Assembly: GCA_965215845.1 (NCBI GenBank)
Contig: CBDCEL010000004.1
Coordinates: forward strand, 1,922,001 to 1,986,000
Source of the DNA: Aurantibacter_A sp965215845
GTDB lineage: Bacteria > Bacteroidota > Bacteroidia > Flavobacteriales > Flavobacteriaceae
Direction of reading: 5' to 3'
DNA: 64,000 bases
The notes beneath the pieces are model-generated. The model was given only the letters and a program-made list of their open reading frames with translations. It was not told the origin of the DNA and ran no database searches. Both the position numbers and the translations under genes were made by a program. Of the stretch, positions 44,012 to 53,094 are shown piece by piece; within the stretch, counting starts at the first letter, position 1, and every line of letters begins with the position of its first letter.

Positions 44012-44068
44012 TCTCGACTCCGCTCGAAGTGACGGAAAAGGATTCTGTCTGGTCGAGCGGAGTCGAGA
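44012..44068. repeat. Palindromic repeat pair downstream of the GIY-YIG gene
   Basis: TCTCGACTCCGCTCGA (44012-44027) and TCGAGCGGAGTCGAGA (44053-44068) are perfect 16-base inverted arms around 25 nt. The arms contain the 11-base core of the upstream pair (43602-43649). The pair lies 18 nt after the GIY-YIG stop and 40 nt before the second sortilin-like ATG. This is the form of REP/BIME-type intergenic repeats. Confidence 0.88.
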
Positions 44069-44108
44069 CCAATGTTCAAGAAATAAAAATTAATTATTGG
44101 ATCAATTC

Positions 44109-47100
44109 ATGAAAAAACAACTACTTCTACTAGCATTTCTGACCGTAACAATCACCTTCGCCCAAACCGCAGAGGAATATTTCAAACCCATGAAATATCG
44201 CAACATAGGTCCATTTCGAGGTGGGCGTTCTGTATGCGCCACCGGAGTAATCGGTGACCCGGCGACTTATTATATGGGTACAACAGGCGGAGGACTTTGG
44301 AAAACTGCCGATGCCGGACAGCATTGGAAGAATATCTCCGATGGTTTTTTTGAGATGGGTTCTGTGGGCGCCGTGGCCGTTTCGCCATCGGATACCAATA
44401 TTGTTTACGTGGGTATGGGAGAGCATGCCCCCAGGGGTGTTATGGCATCTTATGGTGATGGAGTCTATAAATCGACCGATTCCGGCAAGACATGGAAGAA
44501 AATGGGACTTGAAAAAACACAGCATATTTCAAGGATTATCATCCATCCGAAGAATCCGGATATCGTCTATGTCGCTGCGCAAGGAGCCCTTTACGGCCCG
44601 ACCGAGGAACGAGGGGTTTACAAAAGTACCGATGGCGGGGTGACTTGGAAGAAGACTTTATATAAGAATAAATTGAGCGGAGCTGTAGAGCTATCGATGG
44701 ATGCCAATGCACCCGATATCTTGTACGCCGCACTTTGGCATCATGAGCGCGACCCGAATGTGATGATCAGTGGAGGTGAGGGAAGCGGACTCTATAAATC
44801 TGTCGATGCCGGAGAAACTTGGATTGAATTGACCAAAGGTCTTCCAAAGGAAAAAGGTAAAATGGCCATAGCGGTGAGTCCGGCGAATTCGAACAAGGTA
44901 TATGCCTTGATCGAAAGTGATAGCAACAAAGACCAGGGCGGTCTCTTTGTCTCCAACGATGCTGGAAAATCATGGAGCATGGTGAGTGGCGATAACCGTT
45001 TGGTGCAACGGGCATGGTACTATATCGAGGTTTTTGCAGACCCCAACAATGAAAATGTGGTCTATGTATTAAGTGCACCGGCTCTTCGTTCAATTGATGG
45101 CGGAAAGACATGGGAGCGAATTACGGGCACGCATGGAGATTATCATGACCTATGGATAAACCCTGACAATTCGAAAAATATGGTGATCGCCAACGATGGG
45201 GGTGCCGCCATCAGTTTTGATTATGCCAAGAGTTGGTCGACCCAAGATATCATGCCGACGGCCCAATTTTATCGTATCGATTTGGATAATCTGTTTCCCT
45301 ATAATATTTATGGCGGCCAACAAGATAATACTTCGGTCAAGATTGCCAGTTTGGCCTTGGGAAGTCGAGGAATTTCATTGCGGGATTGGAGCCCTTCCGC
45401 TGGTGGCGAAAGTGCATTCTTGGCTTTCGACCCTGACAATCCGAGATATGTCATGGGAGGAAGTTATTTGGGAACAATAGAATTACTCGACATGGAGTCC
45501 AAGGCATCGACCAAGGTGATGGCAGCTCCGATTCAGTACTTGGGAAGAGCGGCGCGTGATATGAAGTACCTATACAACTGGAATGCGCCAACATTAAAAT
45601 CCATTCATGAACCTGACACCTATTATCACTGCGCCCAACTCGTATTGCGAACCCGTGATAGGGGCGTGACCTGGGAGGAAGCTTCAACAGATCTGACACG
45701 AGATATTGATGAAAAGCAAGGCAATGGTGGTAGGCCTTATACCAACGAAGCCGTGGGTGCCGAGAACTATGGTACCATTGCCTATATGATCGAATCACCG
45801 CACGAAGCGGGTGTTTTTTATACGGGCAGTGATGATGGTTATGTTCAGGTCACCCGTGATAACATGAAGACTTGGCAGAATATCACCCCAAAAAATTTAG
45901 GCGAGACTTTGGTGAATGCGATCGAGGTTTCCCCACACGACAAGGCCACCATATACATCGCCACGACGAAGTATAAATTCAATGACTATACTCCCGCAAT
46001 TTATAAATCGACCGATTACGGAAAGACCTGGGCTAACATCAGTGAAGGAATACCCTATGGGTCATTTACTCGGGTGGTCCGAGAGGATAAAAAGCGTAAG
46101 GACTTGCTTTATGCAGGAACGGAAAAAGGCATTTATCTTTCTTGGAACGGGGGAAAGTCATGGGAACCTTTTCAGCTCAATCTTCCACCTGCCCCGATCA
46201 CCGACTTGAAGGTTCATCGAGGCGATTTAATCGTCGCTACTTCGGGAAGGTCTTTTTGGATTCTGGACGACATTTCTGTCCTAGGGCAGAAGGACGCTGA
46301 AAAGGCCTTGAAAATCTACAGGCCCGATGATGCCCTGAACGGCTCTTGGGGGAGCCCCATGAGCGGTAATATTGACAAATTTGATGGCAGCACCGATTTT
46401 GTGGGCGTGAATCCGGCCAACGGGATGGTGATTTATTATGAGTTGCCAAAGTTGGGCGATTCGACAGTTATTTCCATGGAAATAAAAAATTCAAATGGGA
46501 AGTTGATTCGCAGCTTTTCCTCCGAAAAAGATAAAAATTATAAGAAGCATAATGGAGGTGGTCCGCCACCGGCGCCGACCATATCTAAAAAGGAAGGCCT
46601 GAATCGGTTCGTTTGGGATATCCGGCATGGTATCATGCCCGGAATTCCTAACACCTATATCGAAGCCGATTTTAGGGGGCATAGAGCTATACCCGGCACT
46701 TATGCCATTACCTTAAAGGCCAACGGCAAAACGGTAACCACAGAGGGCAAAATAGTCGAAGTACCGCTTTACGAAACCAAAGAGGGCCAATATGAAGAAC
46801 ATGATGCGCTGATGTCTGAGATGGAAGCAACGCTGACCGACATGCACAATAAGGTCAATGCCTTATATACCGCCAAACGGGAATTGGATAAAATTTTGAA
46901 AGATATCGACGATACCTCCCTAAAAGAAGCGGGCAAGAAACTGTCAGATGACTTGGATGCCTGGGACAAAGAAATGATCCAACGAAAATCACAGGCGTAT
47001 GACGATGTTGAGAACTTCCCGAATAAATTTACGGCGGAATACCTCTTTCTGATCAACGCTACAAATAGTGAAATACCTAGAGTGAATCGATCTTCACGAG

Positions 47101-47228
47101 ATCGTAAGACCGAATTGGACCGACAATGGCAGGGTCTTAAATCGCGTGCGGAGACCTTTATGAAAACGACGATTCCCGAATACAATAAAGAGCTTTGGGA
47201 AGCCGGTATCGGGGCAATTAGGCCTTGA
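44109..47228 (+). CDS. Secreted Asp-box (sortilin/VPS10-like) beta-propeller protein, copy 2
   Basis: 1039 residues from ATG 44109 (a TTG at 44097 precedes it but lies before the signal peptide MKKQLLLLAFLTVTITFAQ). Same architecture as the 40452 product: repeated Asp boxes (LWKTADAGQHWKNIS, VYKSTDSGKTWKKM, VYKSTDGGVTWKK, LYKSVDAGETWIELT, YKSTDYGKTWANIS), the AARDMKYLYNWNAP block, and a coiled-coil C-terminus. Close blocks shared with copy 1 include MKYRNIGPFRGGRS versus KYRSIGPHRGGRS and FTRVVREDKKRKDLLYAGTE. Together with copy 1 this is a tandem duplicate, now separated by the GIY-YIG element. Confidence 0.9.
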   Translation: MKKQLLLLAFLTVTITFAQTAEEYFKPMKYRNIGPFRGGRSVCATGVIGDPATYYMGTTGGGLWKTADAGQHWKNISDGFFEMGSVGAVAVSPSDTNIVYVGMGEHAPRGVMASYGDGVYKSTDSGKTWKKMGLEKTQHISRIIIHPKNPDIVYVAAQGALYGPTEERGVYKSTDGGVTWKKTLYKNKLSGAVELSMDANAPDILYAALWHHERDPNVMISGGEGSGLYKSVDAGETWIELTKGLPKEKGKMAIAVSPANSNKVYALIESDSNKDQGGLFVSNDAGKSWSMVSGDNRLVQRAWYYIEVFADPNNENVVYVLSAPALRSIDGGKTWERITGTHGDYHDLWINPDNSKNMVIANDGGAAISFDYAKSWSTQDIMPTAQFYRIDLDNLFPYNIYGGQQDNTSVKIASLALGSRGISLRDWSPSAGGESAFLAFDPDNPRYVMGGSYLGTIELLDMESKASTKVMAAPIQYLGRAARDMKYLYNWNAPTLKSIHEPDTYYHCAQLVLRTRDRGVTWEEASTDLTRDIDEKQGNGGRPYTNEAVGAENYGTIAYMIESPHEAGVFYTGSDDGYVQVTRDNMKTWQNITPKNLGETLVNAIEVSPHDKATIYIATTKYKFNDYTPAIYKSTDYGKTWANISEGIPYGSFTRVVREDKKRKDLLYAGTEKGIYLSWNGGKSWEPFQLNLPPAPITDLKVHRGDLIVATSGRSFWILDDISVLGQKDAEKALKIYRPDDALNGSWGSPMSGNIDKFDGSTDFVGVNPANGMVIYYELPKLGDSTVISMEIKNSNGKLIRSFSSEKDKNYKKHNGGGPPPAPTISKKEGLNRFVWDIRHGIMPGIPNTYIEADFRGHRAIPGTYAITLKANGKTVTTEGKIVEVPLYETKEGQYEEHDALMSEMEATLTDMHNKVNALYTAKRELDKILKDIDDTSLKEAGKKLSDDLDAWDKEMIQRKSQAYDDVENFPNKFTAEYLFLINATNSEIPRVNRSSRDRKTELDRQWQGLKSRAETFMKTTIPEYNKELWEAGIGAIRP

Positions 47229-47254
47229 GGGTTCAAGTTTCAAGTTTCTTGTTT

Positions 47255-47272
47255 TAGGTTTGGTTAACTTTG
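47255..47272 (+). promoter_or_regulatory. Two overlapping candidate -7 boxes before hemJ
   Basis: TAGGTTTG (47255-47262) and TAACTTTG (47265-47272) both match TAnnTTTG exactly. The second would give a leader of about 25 nt before the GTG at 47304. They lie within a GGTTCAA/TTGAACC inverted repeat (47230-47276), so the site may be a hairpin rather than a promoter. No good TTG element is present at 17-23 nt. Confidence 0.35.
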
Positions 47273-47303
47273 AACCTGAAACGATGAAACCATAAACCCG
47301 AGC

Positions 47304-47855
47304 GTGAGCGAGTATTACAACTACATAAAAGCCCTCCATCTGATTTTCGTAATCACTTGGTTCGCGGGTTTGTTCTATATACCGCGCTTGTTCATTTATC
47401 ACATTGAAGCTTCTGAAAAACCGTCCCCTGAAAAGGAAATTCTGACCAAACAATTGCAGTTGATGGCAAAACGGCTTTGGTTCATCATCACATGGCCATC
47501 GGCAATTTTGGCAACGCTCTTCGCTCTTTGGTTATTGTTTCTAATGCCCTCGTTTTTGGAACAAGGATGGATGCACGTGAAACTCGCTTTTGTTTTACTC
47601 TTGATCATTTACCATTTGAGAACCCACTTTATGTTTAGACAACTGCAGCAAAATGAGATAAAATATACCTCTAACTACATGCGCATTTGGAACGAGGGGG
47701 CCACATTGATACTTTTTGCCGTAATTTTTTTGGTCACTTTGCGAAATGCGTTCAACTGGATTTATGGTGTGATCGGCATAATCGTTTTGGCCATTATTTT
47801 GATGTTGGCCATTAGACTTTACAAGAGATTCCGGGAACAAAATCCCGAAGCTTGA
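47304..47855 (+). CDS. hemJ: HemJ-type protoporphyrinogen IX oxidase (CopD-like membrane protein)
   Basis: 183 residues from a GTG start (no usable ATG upstream; the preceding one meets a stop). About four membrane helices. Features of HemJ are visible: H12 in IKALHLIFVITWFAGLFYIPRLF, the R28 and H33 of the same helix end, and K93 in WMHVKLAFVLLLIIYH, corresponding to the axial-histidine and lysine residues needed by characterised HemJ. It oxidises protoporphyrinogen IX to protoporphyrin IX at the inner membrane, the step between HemF and HemH, which no other gene in the window provides. Confidence 0.88.
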   Translation: MSEYYNYIKALHLIFVITWFAGLFYIPRLFIYHIEASEKPSPEKEILTKQLQLMAKRLWFIITWPSAILATLFALWLLFLMPSFLEQGWMHVKLAFVLLLIIYHLRTHFMFRQLQQNEIKYTSNYMRIWNEGATLILFAVIFLVTLRNAFNWIYGVIGIIVLAIILMLAIRLYKRFREQNPEA

Positions 47856-47932
47856 CCAAGGGGTTTCCAATATCAAACGGAGGCCTAAAAAGCCCTTAGG
47901 TTTATCTTTGAACTTGATTCCTGTACTTGAGC

Positions 47933-47967
47933 TTGAATCTAAAATGGCTTGATATTTGCTACCTTTG
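47933..47967 (+). promoter_or_regulatory. Candidate promoter for the histidine kinase unit
   Basis: TTG (47933-47935), 24 nt, then TACCTTTG (47960-47967), a perfect -7 box. The spacing is one base over the usual 17-23. Predicted start near 47974, 13 nt before the TTG start codon at 47987. A further TATCTTTG lies at 47903. Confidence 0.5.
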
Positions 47968-47986
47968 AGTTCAAACATTTCTTGCC

Positions 47987-49465
47987 TTGTTCAAAAAACT
48001 TTCCCTTCGATCTCGAATCTTCGTAACCATGATTCTGTTGGTTGTGATTGCCTCGGTGTTGATCTTGGGCATTACCATTTACCAATTTCGTGAAATCAAC
48101 AACGACTATCACAAAGAACGCCTGGTCAAAAAAGAAGATCAGATCAAGCAGAGTGTAAATTATACATTACAGCAAACCACTTACCCGGTCACCACAGAAA
48201 ATCTTGAACATATTTTTAGGGACGAGATTTACCGTATAGCCGATGTACAGAATTTAAACTTCAATATTTATGACCTTGAGGGGCAGTTGATAAAAAGTTC
48301 CAAGCCCAAGTTCGAGAACGATTCGGTATCCAATTGCTTGGATGCCGGGGTACTTAATGGACTGCGCGCCAGCGCGACAAGTAGATATGTCGAGCAAAAT
48401 TCGGCTGCTGGTGACCGCTACAGGGCCTCATACACTTATATAAACGATTCAAAGTTTAAGCCCATCGGAATTTTGAACCTTCCTTATTTTGAAGACAATT
48501 CGTTTAACGACAAAGAGCTGCGCGAATTTTTGATACGCCTGGGATGGGTGTATCTGGTCATGTTGCTCATTGCCATTGGGCTTGCTTACTTCATATCAAA
48601 ATACATCACCAGATCTTTGCAGACCGTTTCTGATATGCTCTCTAGTACCGATTTGACGCGACGTAACAAAAAAATATTCGTTGAAGACCCAAGTGTAGAA
48701 ATAGGCGGATTGATCACTTCTTATAATGCGATGATCGATGAACTTGAACAAAGTGCGGCTAAGTTGGCACGAAGTGAACGCGAACAGGCATGGCGTGAGA
48801 TGGCCAAACAGGTGGCCCACGAGATAAAGAATCCGCTGACGCCTATGCGGCTGAGCGTTCAGAGTTTTGAACGCAAGTTCGACCCGGACGACCCGGAGGT
48901 GGAAACAAAAGTGAGGGAATATTCAAAGACACTCATTCAGCAAATCGATACGATGAGCAATATTGCCTCGGCATTTTCGAATTTTGCCGAGATGCCCGCC
49001 CAACAAAACGAAACACTGAATGTTGTCAAGATTGTAAAACTGGCCTTGGATATTTTTAACGAGGACTATATCCGTTTCCATTCCGAGGAAAAGAAAATTA
49101 TTGCCAAATTGGATCGCACCCAATTGATTCGTGTCGTGACCAATTTGGTCAAAAACGCAATTCAGGCCATGCCCGAAGTTGAGAATCCACAAATTCTGGT
49201 TTCGGTATCCTCTGAAGGGGAAATGGTCAAAATTTCGGTGGCCGATAATGGAATTGGCATTGCCGAAGAAGTCAAAGACAAGATTTTCGAACCGAAGTTC
49301 ACAACAAAATCAAGCGGAATGGGCCTCGGTCTGGGAATGGTAAAAAATATTGTAGAAACTTATAAGGGAGACATCTCCGTACATTCAAGGGAAGGGGTCG
49401 AAACGATTTTTACCGTTCGTTTCCCGAAAGAGCCAAAATTGGAACCTAATATAAAAGTACCCTAA
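47987..49465 (+). CDS. NtrY-like sensor histidine kinase
   Basis: 492 residues from a TTG start: in-frame upstream codons reach a TGA at 47966 without an ATG, so TTG is the only option. Layout: membrane helix 10-32, periplasmic sensor 33-182, membrane helix 183-204, a HAMP domain, phosphoacceptor H278 in REMAKQVAHEIKNPLTPM, then the ATPase domain with LVKNAIQAMP (N box), DNGIGIAEEV (G1) and GMGLGLGM (G2). Typical of NtrY/NtrB-type kinases. No response regulator adjoins it; the crotonase gene follows with a 1-nt overlap. Confidence 0.93.
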   Translation: MFKKLSLRSRIFVTMILLVVIASVLILGITIYQFREINNDYHKERLVKKEDQIKQSVNYTLQQTTYPVTTENLEHIFRDEIYRIADVQNLNFNIYDLEGQLIKSSKPKFENDSVSNCLDAGVLNGLRASATSRYVEQNSAAGDRYRASYTYINDSKFKPIGILNLPYFEDNSFNDKELREFLIRLGWVYLVMLLIAIGLAYFISKYITRSLQTVSDMLSSTDLTRRNKKIFVEDPSVEIGGLITSYNAMIDELEQSAAKLARSEREQAWREMAKQVAHEIKNPLTPMRLSVQSFERKFDPDDPEVETKVREYSKTLIQQIDTMSNIASAFSNFAEMPAQQNETLNVVKIVKLALDIFNEDYIRFHSEEKKIIAKLDRTQLIRVVTNLVKNAIQAMPEVENPQILVSVSSEGEMVKISVADNGIGIAEEVKDKIFEPKFTTKSSGMGLGLGMVKNIVETYKGDISVHSREGVETIFTVRFPKEPKLEPNIKVP

Positions 49466-50247
49466 TGAACTATAACAATTTGATGGTAGCACAAAACCAG
49501 GAGGTCGCTACCTTGACCATCAATCGTCCCAAGAAATTGAACGCCTTGAATCGCGAGACCATTAAGGAATTGCATTATGCCCTATCCGAGCTGGACAGGG
49601 AAAAGAAGGTGAAAGTCATTATCTTGACAGGTAGTGGGGAAAAGGCCTTTGTGGCAGGCGCCGATATTTCAGAGTTTGCCGATTTCTCGGTAGAAGAAGG
49701 GAAGGAATTAGCCTTGAAGGGACAGGAAATTCTTTTTGATTTTGTGGAGGCATTATCGACTCCAGTAATTGCGGCGGTCAATGGTTTTGCCCTTGGAGGT
49801 GGATTGGAGCTCGCCATGGCCTGTCACTTTCGTATCGCGAGCCACAATGCGAGAATGGGTCTTCCGGAAGTATCTTTGGGTTTGATTCCCGGGTATGGAG
49901 GCACCCAACGGCTACCACAATTGGTCGGAAAAGGCCGGGCCCTGGAATTGATTATGACGGCAAGCATGATCGACGCAGATCGAGCCTTGGGTTACGGCCT
50001 TGTAAATCATGTCGTTTCGCAAGAAGAACTATTGCCCTATTGCCACAAACTAGCTGAAAAAATCGCCAATAATTCGCCGGTAGCCATTTCGCATGCAATA
50101 AAAGTCGTAAATGCGGGTTTTAAAACTAATGTGAACGGATATGAGTCTGAGATTGAGGCTTTCGGCGCATGTTTCGGTACTGCCGATTTTGAGGAGGGTA
50201 CCACCGCGTTTTTAGAGAAGCGAAAAGCTGACTTTCCCGGAGCTTAA
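49465..50247 (+). CDS. Enoyl-CoA hydratase/isomerase family protein (crotonase)
   Basis: 260 residues, full family length. ATG 49465 overlaps the kinase stop by one base. Crotonase marks: LTINRPKKLNALNRE, GEKAFVAGADISEFADF (oxyanion loop), NGFALGGGLELAMACHFRIAS (second oxyanion loop) and LPEVSLGLIPGYGGTQRLPQL, which carries the two catalytic glutamate positions (E in LPEV and the following helix) found in hydratases. Probable 3-hydroxyacyl-CoA forming step in fatty-acid or amino-acid breakdown. Why it follows a sensor kinase is unclear; the coupling may be only transcriptional. Confidence 0.9.
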   Translation: MNYNNLMVAQNQEVATLTINRPKKLNALNRETIKELHYALSELDREKKVKVIILTGSGEKAFVAGADISEFADFSVEEGKELALKGQEILFDFVEALSTPVIAAVNGFALGGGLELAMACHFRIASHNARMGLPEVSLGLIPGYGGTQRLPQLVGKGRALELIMTASMIDADRALGYGLVNHVVSQEELLPYCHKLAEKIANNSPVAISHAIKVVNAGFKTNVNGYESEIEAFGACFGTADFEEGTTAFLEKRKADFPGA

Positions 50248-50267
50248 TATCTCCAAAAATCCTACTT

Positions 50268-51854
50268 ATGGTACTTCGAAAAGGCATTGCCTTAATCTTG
50301 TTTTTAGCGGTCTATACTGTGTCAAATGCGCAGGAAATGCCTTTAAAATATACCTTTGGAGAAAAATATAACGATAGGTATAAGTATTCGAATCTACTTA
50401 CCATCGCCGATGATGAAAAAGGGGGATCCCTTCTGGTACGGGCCTACTATACCGGAATGATCCTCAAGCCCAAAGGTTACTTCATAGAGAATTACGACAA
50501 AGACCTGAACTTGGTCTCAGAATACAATTACAAGCTGAAGAACGCCAATTTTGTCGAAGGCTATGTTCGAAACGGACAAATATATTTATTGTTTCTTGAC
50601 TATAATTATCAAACGGAGTCCTATGATTATGTGGTTCACCGAAGCCCTATGGCTGAATACAACTTTACGCAAGAGACGATATTATCGATTCCTTCAGATC
50701 CGGTAAGACAGCCTTTGGATAGAAACTATTACAATCGAAAATTCTCTTCAGGGTTTACGACCTCCGTTCTGTTCGATGATGAAAAGTCGGCTTTCGTGAT
50801 TACGACCCATTTCAAGAAGGGAAAGACAAACAAACATTTCATACACCTTTTCAATACCAGCCTTACAAAATTGATTACCCACGATTTTTCGGCCGAAGTG
50901 GAGGAAAAGAATTATTCGTTTGAAAATGTGGCGTTTTCAAATGACTTGGAAAATGTATATATCGTCGGAAAAGCCTATTTCAAGAAAAGAAGATTCTCAG
51001 CCAAGGAAAGAAAGTTTCAGTACGAGATAATAAAAGTGACCAAGAAGGCCACGACCGCACAAACACAGTCATTCGATGATTTTAGCAAATTTTCCGAAGG
51101 GTTAAAACCCATCATGAAAAACGGTAAGCTTTTCTGCGTCGGTTTTTATGCCAATCGCAAGGACAATAGATATAACGGACTTTCTTATTTCGAGTTGGAT
51201 CCGTACACACTTGTGGCCAAGACCAAAAAATACAGTCCGTTTTCAGATCAGTTCATGATGGACAAGTTTGGCCGCGAGGAGGACAAGGAAATCAAAAACC
51301 TAGTATTCAAAAACTTGAGTATAAATCCTGATGGATCGATACTCTTCAATGCCGAGGAGTATTTTGTAACCAATAGCGTTCAAGCCAATTCTAGTGGCGG
51401 TAGGGTGAAAGTCGAGCGTTTTCACCATAATGACATTGTCTCGGCAAAGTTGAATAGTTCGGGAGATGTAATCTGGATCAGGAACATCAACAAGGCAGAG
51501 GTTACCCAGGGCGATGGCGCTTATGTATCCTATAGTTCTTATGTCAAAGATGGAAAGACCTATTTCTTTATCGCGACCTCGGCAGAGAACCCACAAATAT
51601 TATCGGGGGAGCGCCTTTTGTTCAAGCAAGGTCTGAGTCGCAATAGAAATGTCTTTACCATACAACTCGATGAAAATGGGAAAGTAAGTTTTGAAAAGCT
51701 AATCGATGACAAAGATGCCAGACTTCCTTTGATGGTCAATATTCCTTTAATCGACGGCGACAAGGATCGATTGCTTTTTTACGCAAAACGCGGCACCAAA
51801 AAACAGTTGGTCAGTGTAGATTTTAAATCTTCGCAGGTCGGCGCTTCGAAATAG
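50268..51854 (+). CDS. Secreted protein of unknown function
   Basis: 528 residues with a signal peptide (MVLRKGIALILFLAVYTVSNAQ). The mature protein is beta-rich, with repeated alternation of aromatic and charged residues and pieces reminiscent of propeller or barrel strands (YYTGMILKPKGYFIENYDK, SILFNAEEYFVT, GDVIWIRNINKAE). No domain recognised. The start is 20 nt after the crotonase stop, so it may be transcribed with the kinase and crotonase. The strong hairpin at 51913-51950 ends the unit. Confidence 0.75.
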   Translation: MVLRKGIALILFLAVYTVSNAQEMPLKYTFGEKYNDRYKYSNLLTIADDEKGGSLLVRAYYTGMILKPKGYFIENYDKDLNLVSEYNYKLKNANFVEGYVRNGQIYLLFLDYNYQTESYDYVVHRSPMAEYNFTQETILSIPSDPVRQPLDRNYYNRKFSSGFTTSVLFDDEKSAFVITTHFKKGKTNKHFIHLFNTSLTKLITHDFSAEVEEKNYSFENVAFSNDLENVYIVGKAYFKKRRFSAKERKFQYEIIKVTKKATTAQTQSFDDFSKFSEGLKPIMKNGKLFCVGFYANRKDNRYNGLSYFELDPYTLVAKTKKYSPFSDQFMMDKFGREEDKEIKNLVFKNLSINPDGSILFNAEEYFVTNSVQANSSGGRVKVERFHHNDIVSAKLNSSGDVIWIRNINKAEVTQGDGAYVSYSSYVKDGKTYFFIATSAENPQILSGERLLFKQGLSRNRNVFTIQLDENGKVSFEKLIDDKDARLPLMVNIPLIDGDKDRLLFYAKRGTKKQLVSVDFKSSQVGASK

Positions 51855-51911
51855 TCGCCGCTACTTTCAACAAAAGGCTTTATACCAACAATTAACAAAC
51901 TTCATATTCTA

Positions 51912-51953
51912 TATTAGGATTTATTCCATAAATTTGGAATAAATCCTAATTTT
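51912..51953 (+). terminator. Strong palindromic hairpin after the secreted protein gene
   Basis: Arms of 15 bases pair perfectly (ATTAGGATTTATTCC at 51913-51927, GGAATAAATCCTAAT at 51936-51950) with an extra A-T pair and a 6-nt loop, followed by TTTC. It fits an intrinsic terminator for the preceding gene, although the T-tract is short. The stem ends only 7 nt before the GTG of the radical SAM gene, so it would also sit at the 5' end of that mRNA if it started upstream. Confidence 0.7.
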
Positions 51954-51956
51954 CTT

Positions 51957-53030
51957 GTGAACAAGAACGACTTCATTAAAGGGCGGGGTGCCCAAAGAAA
52001 TGTGCATAATCGTTTTGAGAAAAATGTATATGAGGTTCGAGACGATTTCCTTGAATTCTGTCGAAGGGAAGGCGAGGAAGCGGACAAGAACAAAACCCAG
52101 TACATTCCGGTTTTTCCCAAGACTATCGTGAATAAGGTTACAAGTCCTGATGTAGGCATGATGTTCTCCATGAATCCCTATCAGGGTTGTGAACATGGTT
52201 GTATTTACTGCTATGCCAGAAATACCCATGAGTTCTGGGGCTATAGCGCAGGCCTTGATTTTGAGCGGCGAATTTTGGTTAAAAAAAAGGCGGCAAGTCT
52301 TTTGGAAAGGAAAATAAAGAGCAAGAAATGGAAGGCCGAGACTATCGTTCTTTCCGGCAATACCGATTGCTATCAACCCGCCGAGAAAAAGTTCAAGATT
52401 ACGAGAGGTTGCCTTGAGATATTTTTGAAATATAGACATCCGGTAGGGGTTATAACCAAAAACTCATTGATTCTGAGGGATTTGGATATCCTAAAGGAAT
52501 TGACCAAGGATAACTTGGTAGGTGTTAACGTATCGGTTACATCTTTATCTGAGGAGACGAGAAGAATCCTCGAACCGAGAACTGCAACGATTAAAAAAAG
52601 GTTGAAGACCATTCGAATGCTATCTGACCATAATATCCCCGTCAATGCAATGTTGGCCCCTATAATTCCGGGAATCAACAGCCACGAAATAATGAAGTTG
52701 GCCAAAGCGGTTTCAGATAATGGGGCACTGTCGTTTGCATTCACTGTGGTACGTCTCAACGGTGCCATTGGTCATATTTTTACGGATTGGATACGGAAGG
52801 CGTTGCCAGACAAGGCACAAAAGGTGTTGCACCAAATTCAAGAATGCCATAATGGAACCCTCAACGACAGCCGATTTGGTATAAGAGGTAAGGGTGAGGG
52901 CAGAATTGCCACGCAGATACATGATTTGGCCAGATTGGCTAGGCACAGACACTTTAGGGGCAAGAATTTTCCTAAATTGAACAAAGAATTGCATGGGCAC
53001 TATAAAGACGGACAAATGAAATTATTTTGA
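51957..53030 (+). CDS. PA0069-type radical SAM protein
   Basis: 357 residues from a GTG start. The [4Fe-4S] cluster cysteines C78, C82 and C85 form CxxxCxxC in GCEHGCIYCYARNTHEFWG, followed by FERRILVKKKAASLLE. Other family blocks are IVLSGNTDCYQPAEKKFKITR, VGVITKNSLILRDLDIL and SVTSLSEETRRILEPRT. This group resembles the spore photoproduct lyase-like radical SAM proteins, but its reaction is unknown. The gene is a single unit with a hairpin before it and the DGPF gene promoter after it. Confidence 0.9.
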   Translation: MNKNDFIKGRGAQRNVHNRFEKNVYEVRDDFLEFCRREGEEADKNKTQYIPVFPKTIVNKVTSPDVGMMFSMNPYQGCEHGCIYCYARNTHEFWGYSAGLDFERRILVKKKAASLLERKIKSKKWKAETIVLSGNTDCYQPAEKKFKITRGCLEIFLKYRHPVGVITKNSLILRDLDILKELTKDNLVGVNVSVTSLSEETRRILEPRTATIKKRLKTIRMLSDHNIPVNAMLAPIIPGINSHEIMKLAKAVSDNGALSFAFTVVRLNGAIGHIFTDWIRKALPDKAQKVLHQIQECHNGTLNDSRFGIRGKGEGRIATQIHDLARLARHRHFRGKNFPKLNKELHGHYKDGQMKLF

Positions 53031-53035
53031 AATAT

Positions 53036-53062
53036 TGTCCATTTTGTTTTGTTCCGTGCGTC
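53036..53062 (+). promoter_or_regulatory. Candidate ECF42-type promoter before the DGPF gene
   Basis: TGTCCA (53036-53041), 17 nt, CGTC (53059-53062). ECF42 sigma factors are reported to recognise TGTCGA in the -35 region and a CGWC-type -10 element; this site matches five of six and the -10 core. It lies 32 nt upstream of the DGPF-protein ATG, and an ECF42-type sigma gene follows, so self-control of the pair is plausible. Confidence 0.45.
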
Positions 53063-53094
53063 TTTAGGCCACATAACTTTTAAAGTAACATATT

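Noticed and set aside
47229..47303. Possible tRNA in the hemJ spacer
   Set aside because: The GGTTCAA arm is part of a simple inverted repeat; no cloverleaf or acceptor stem forms.
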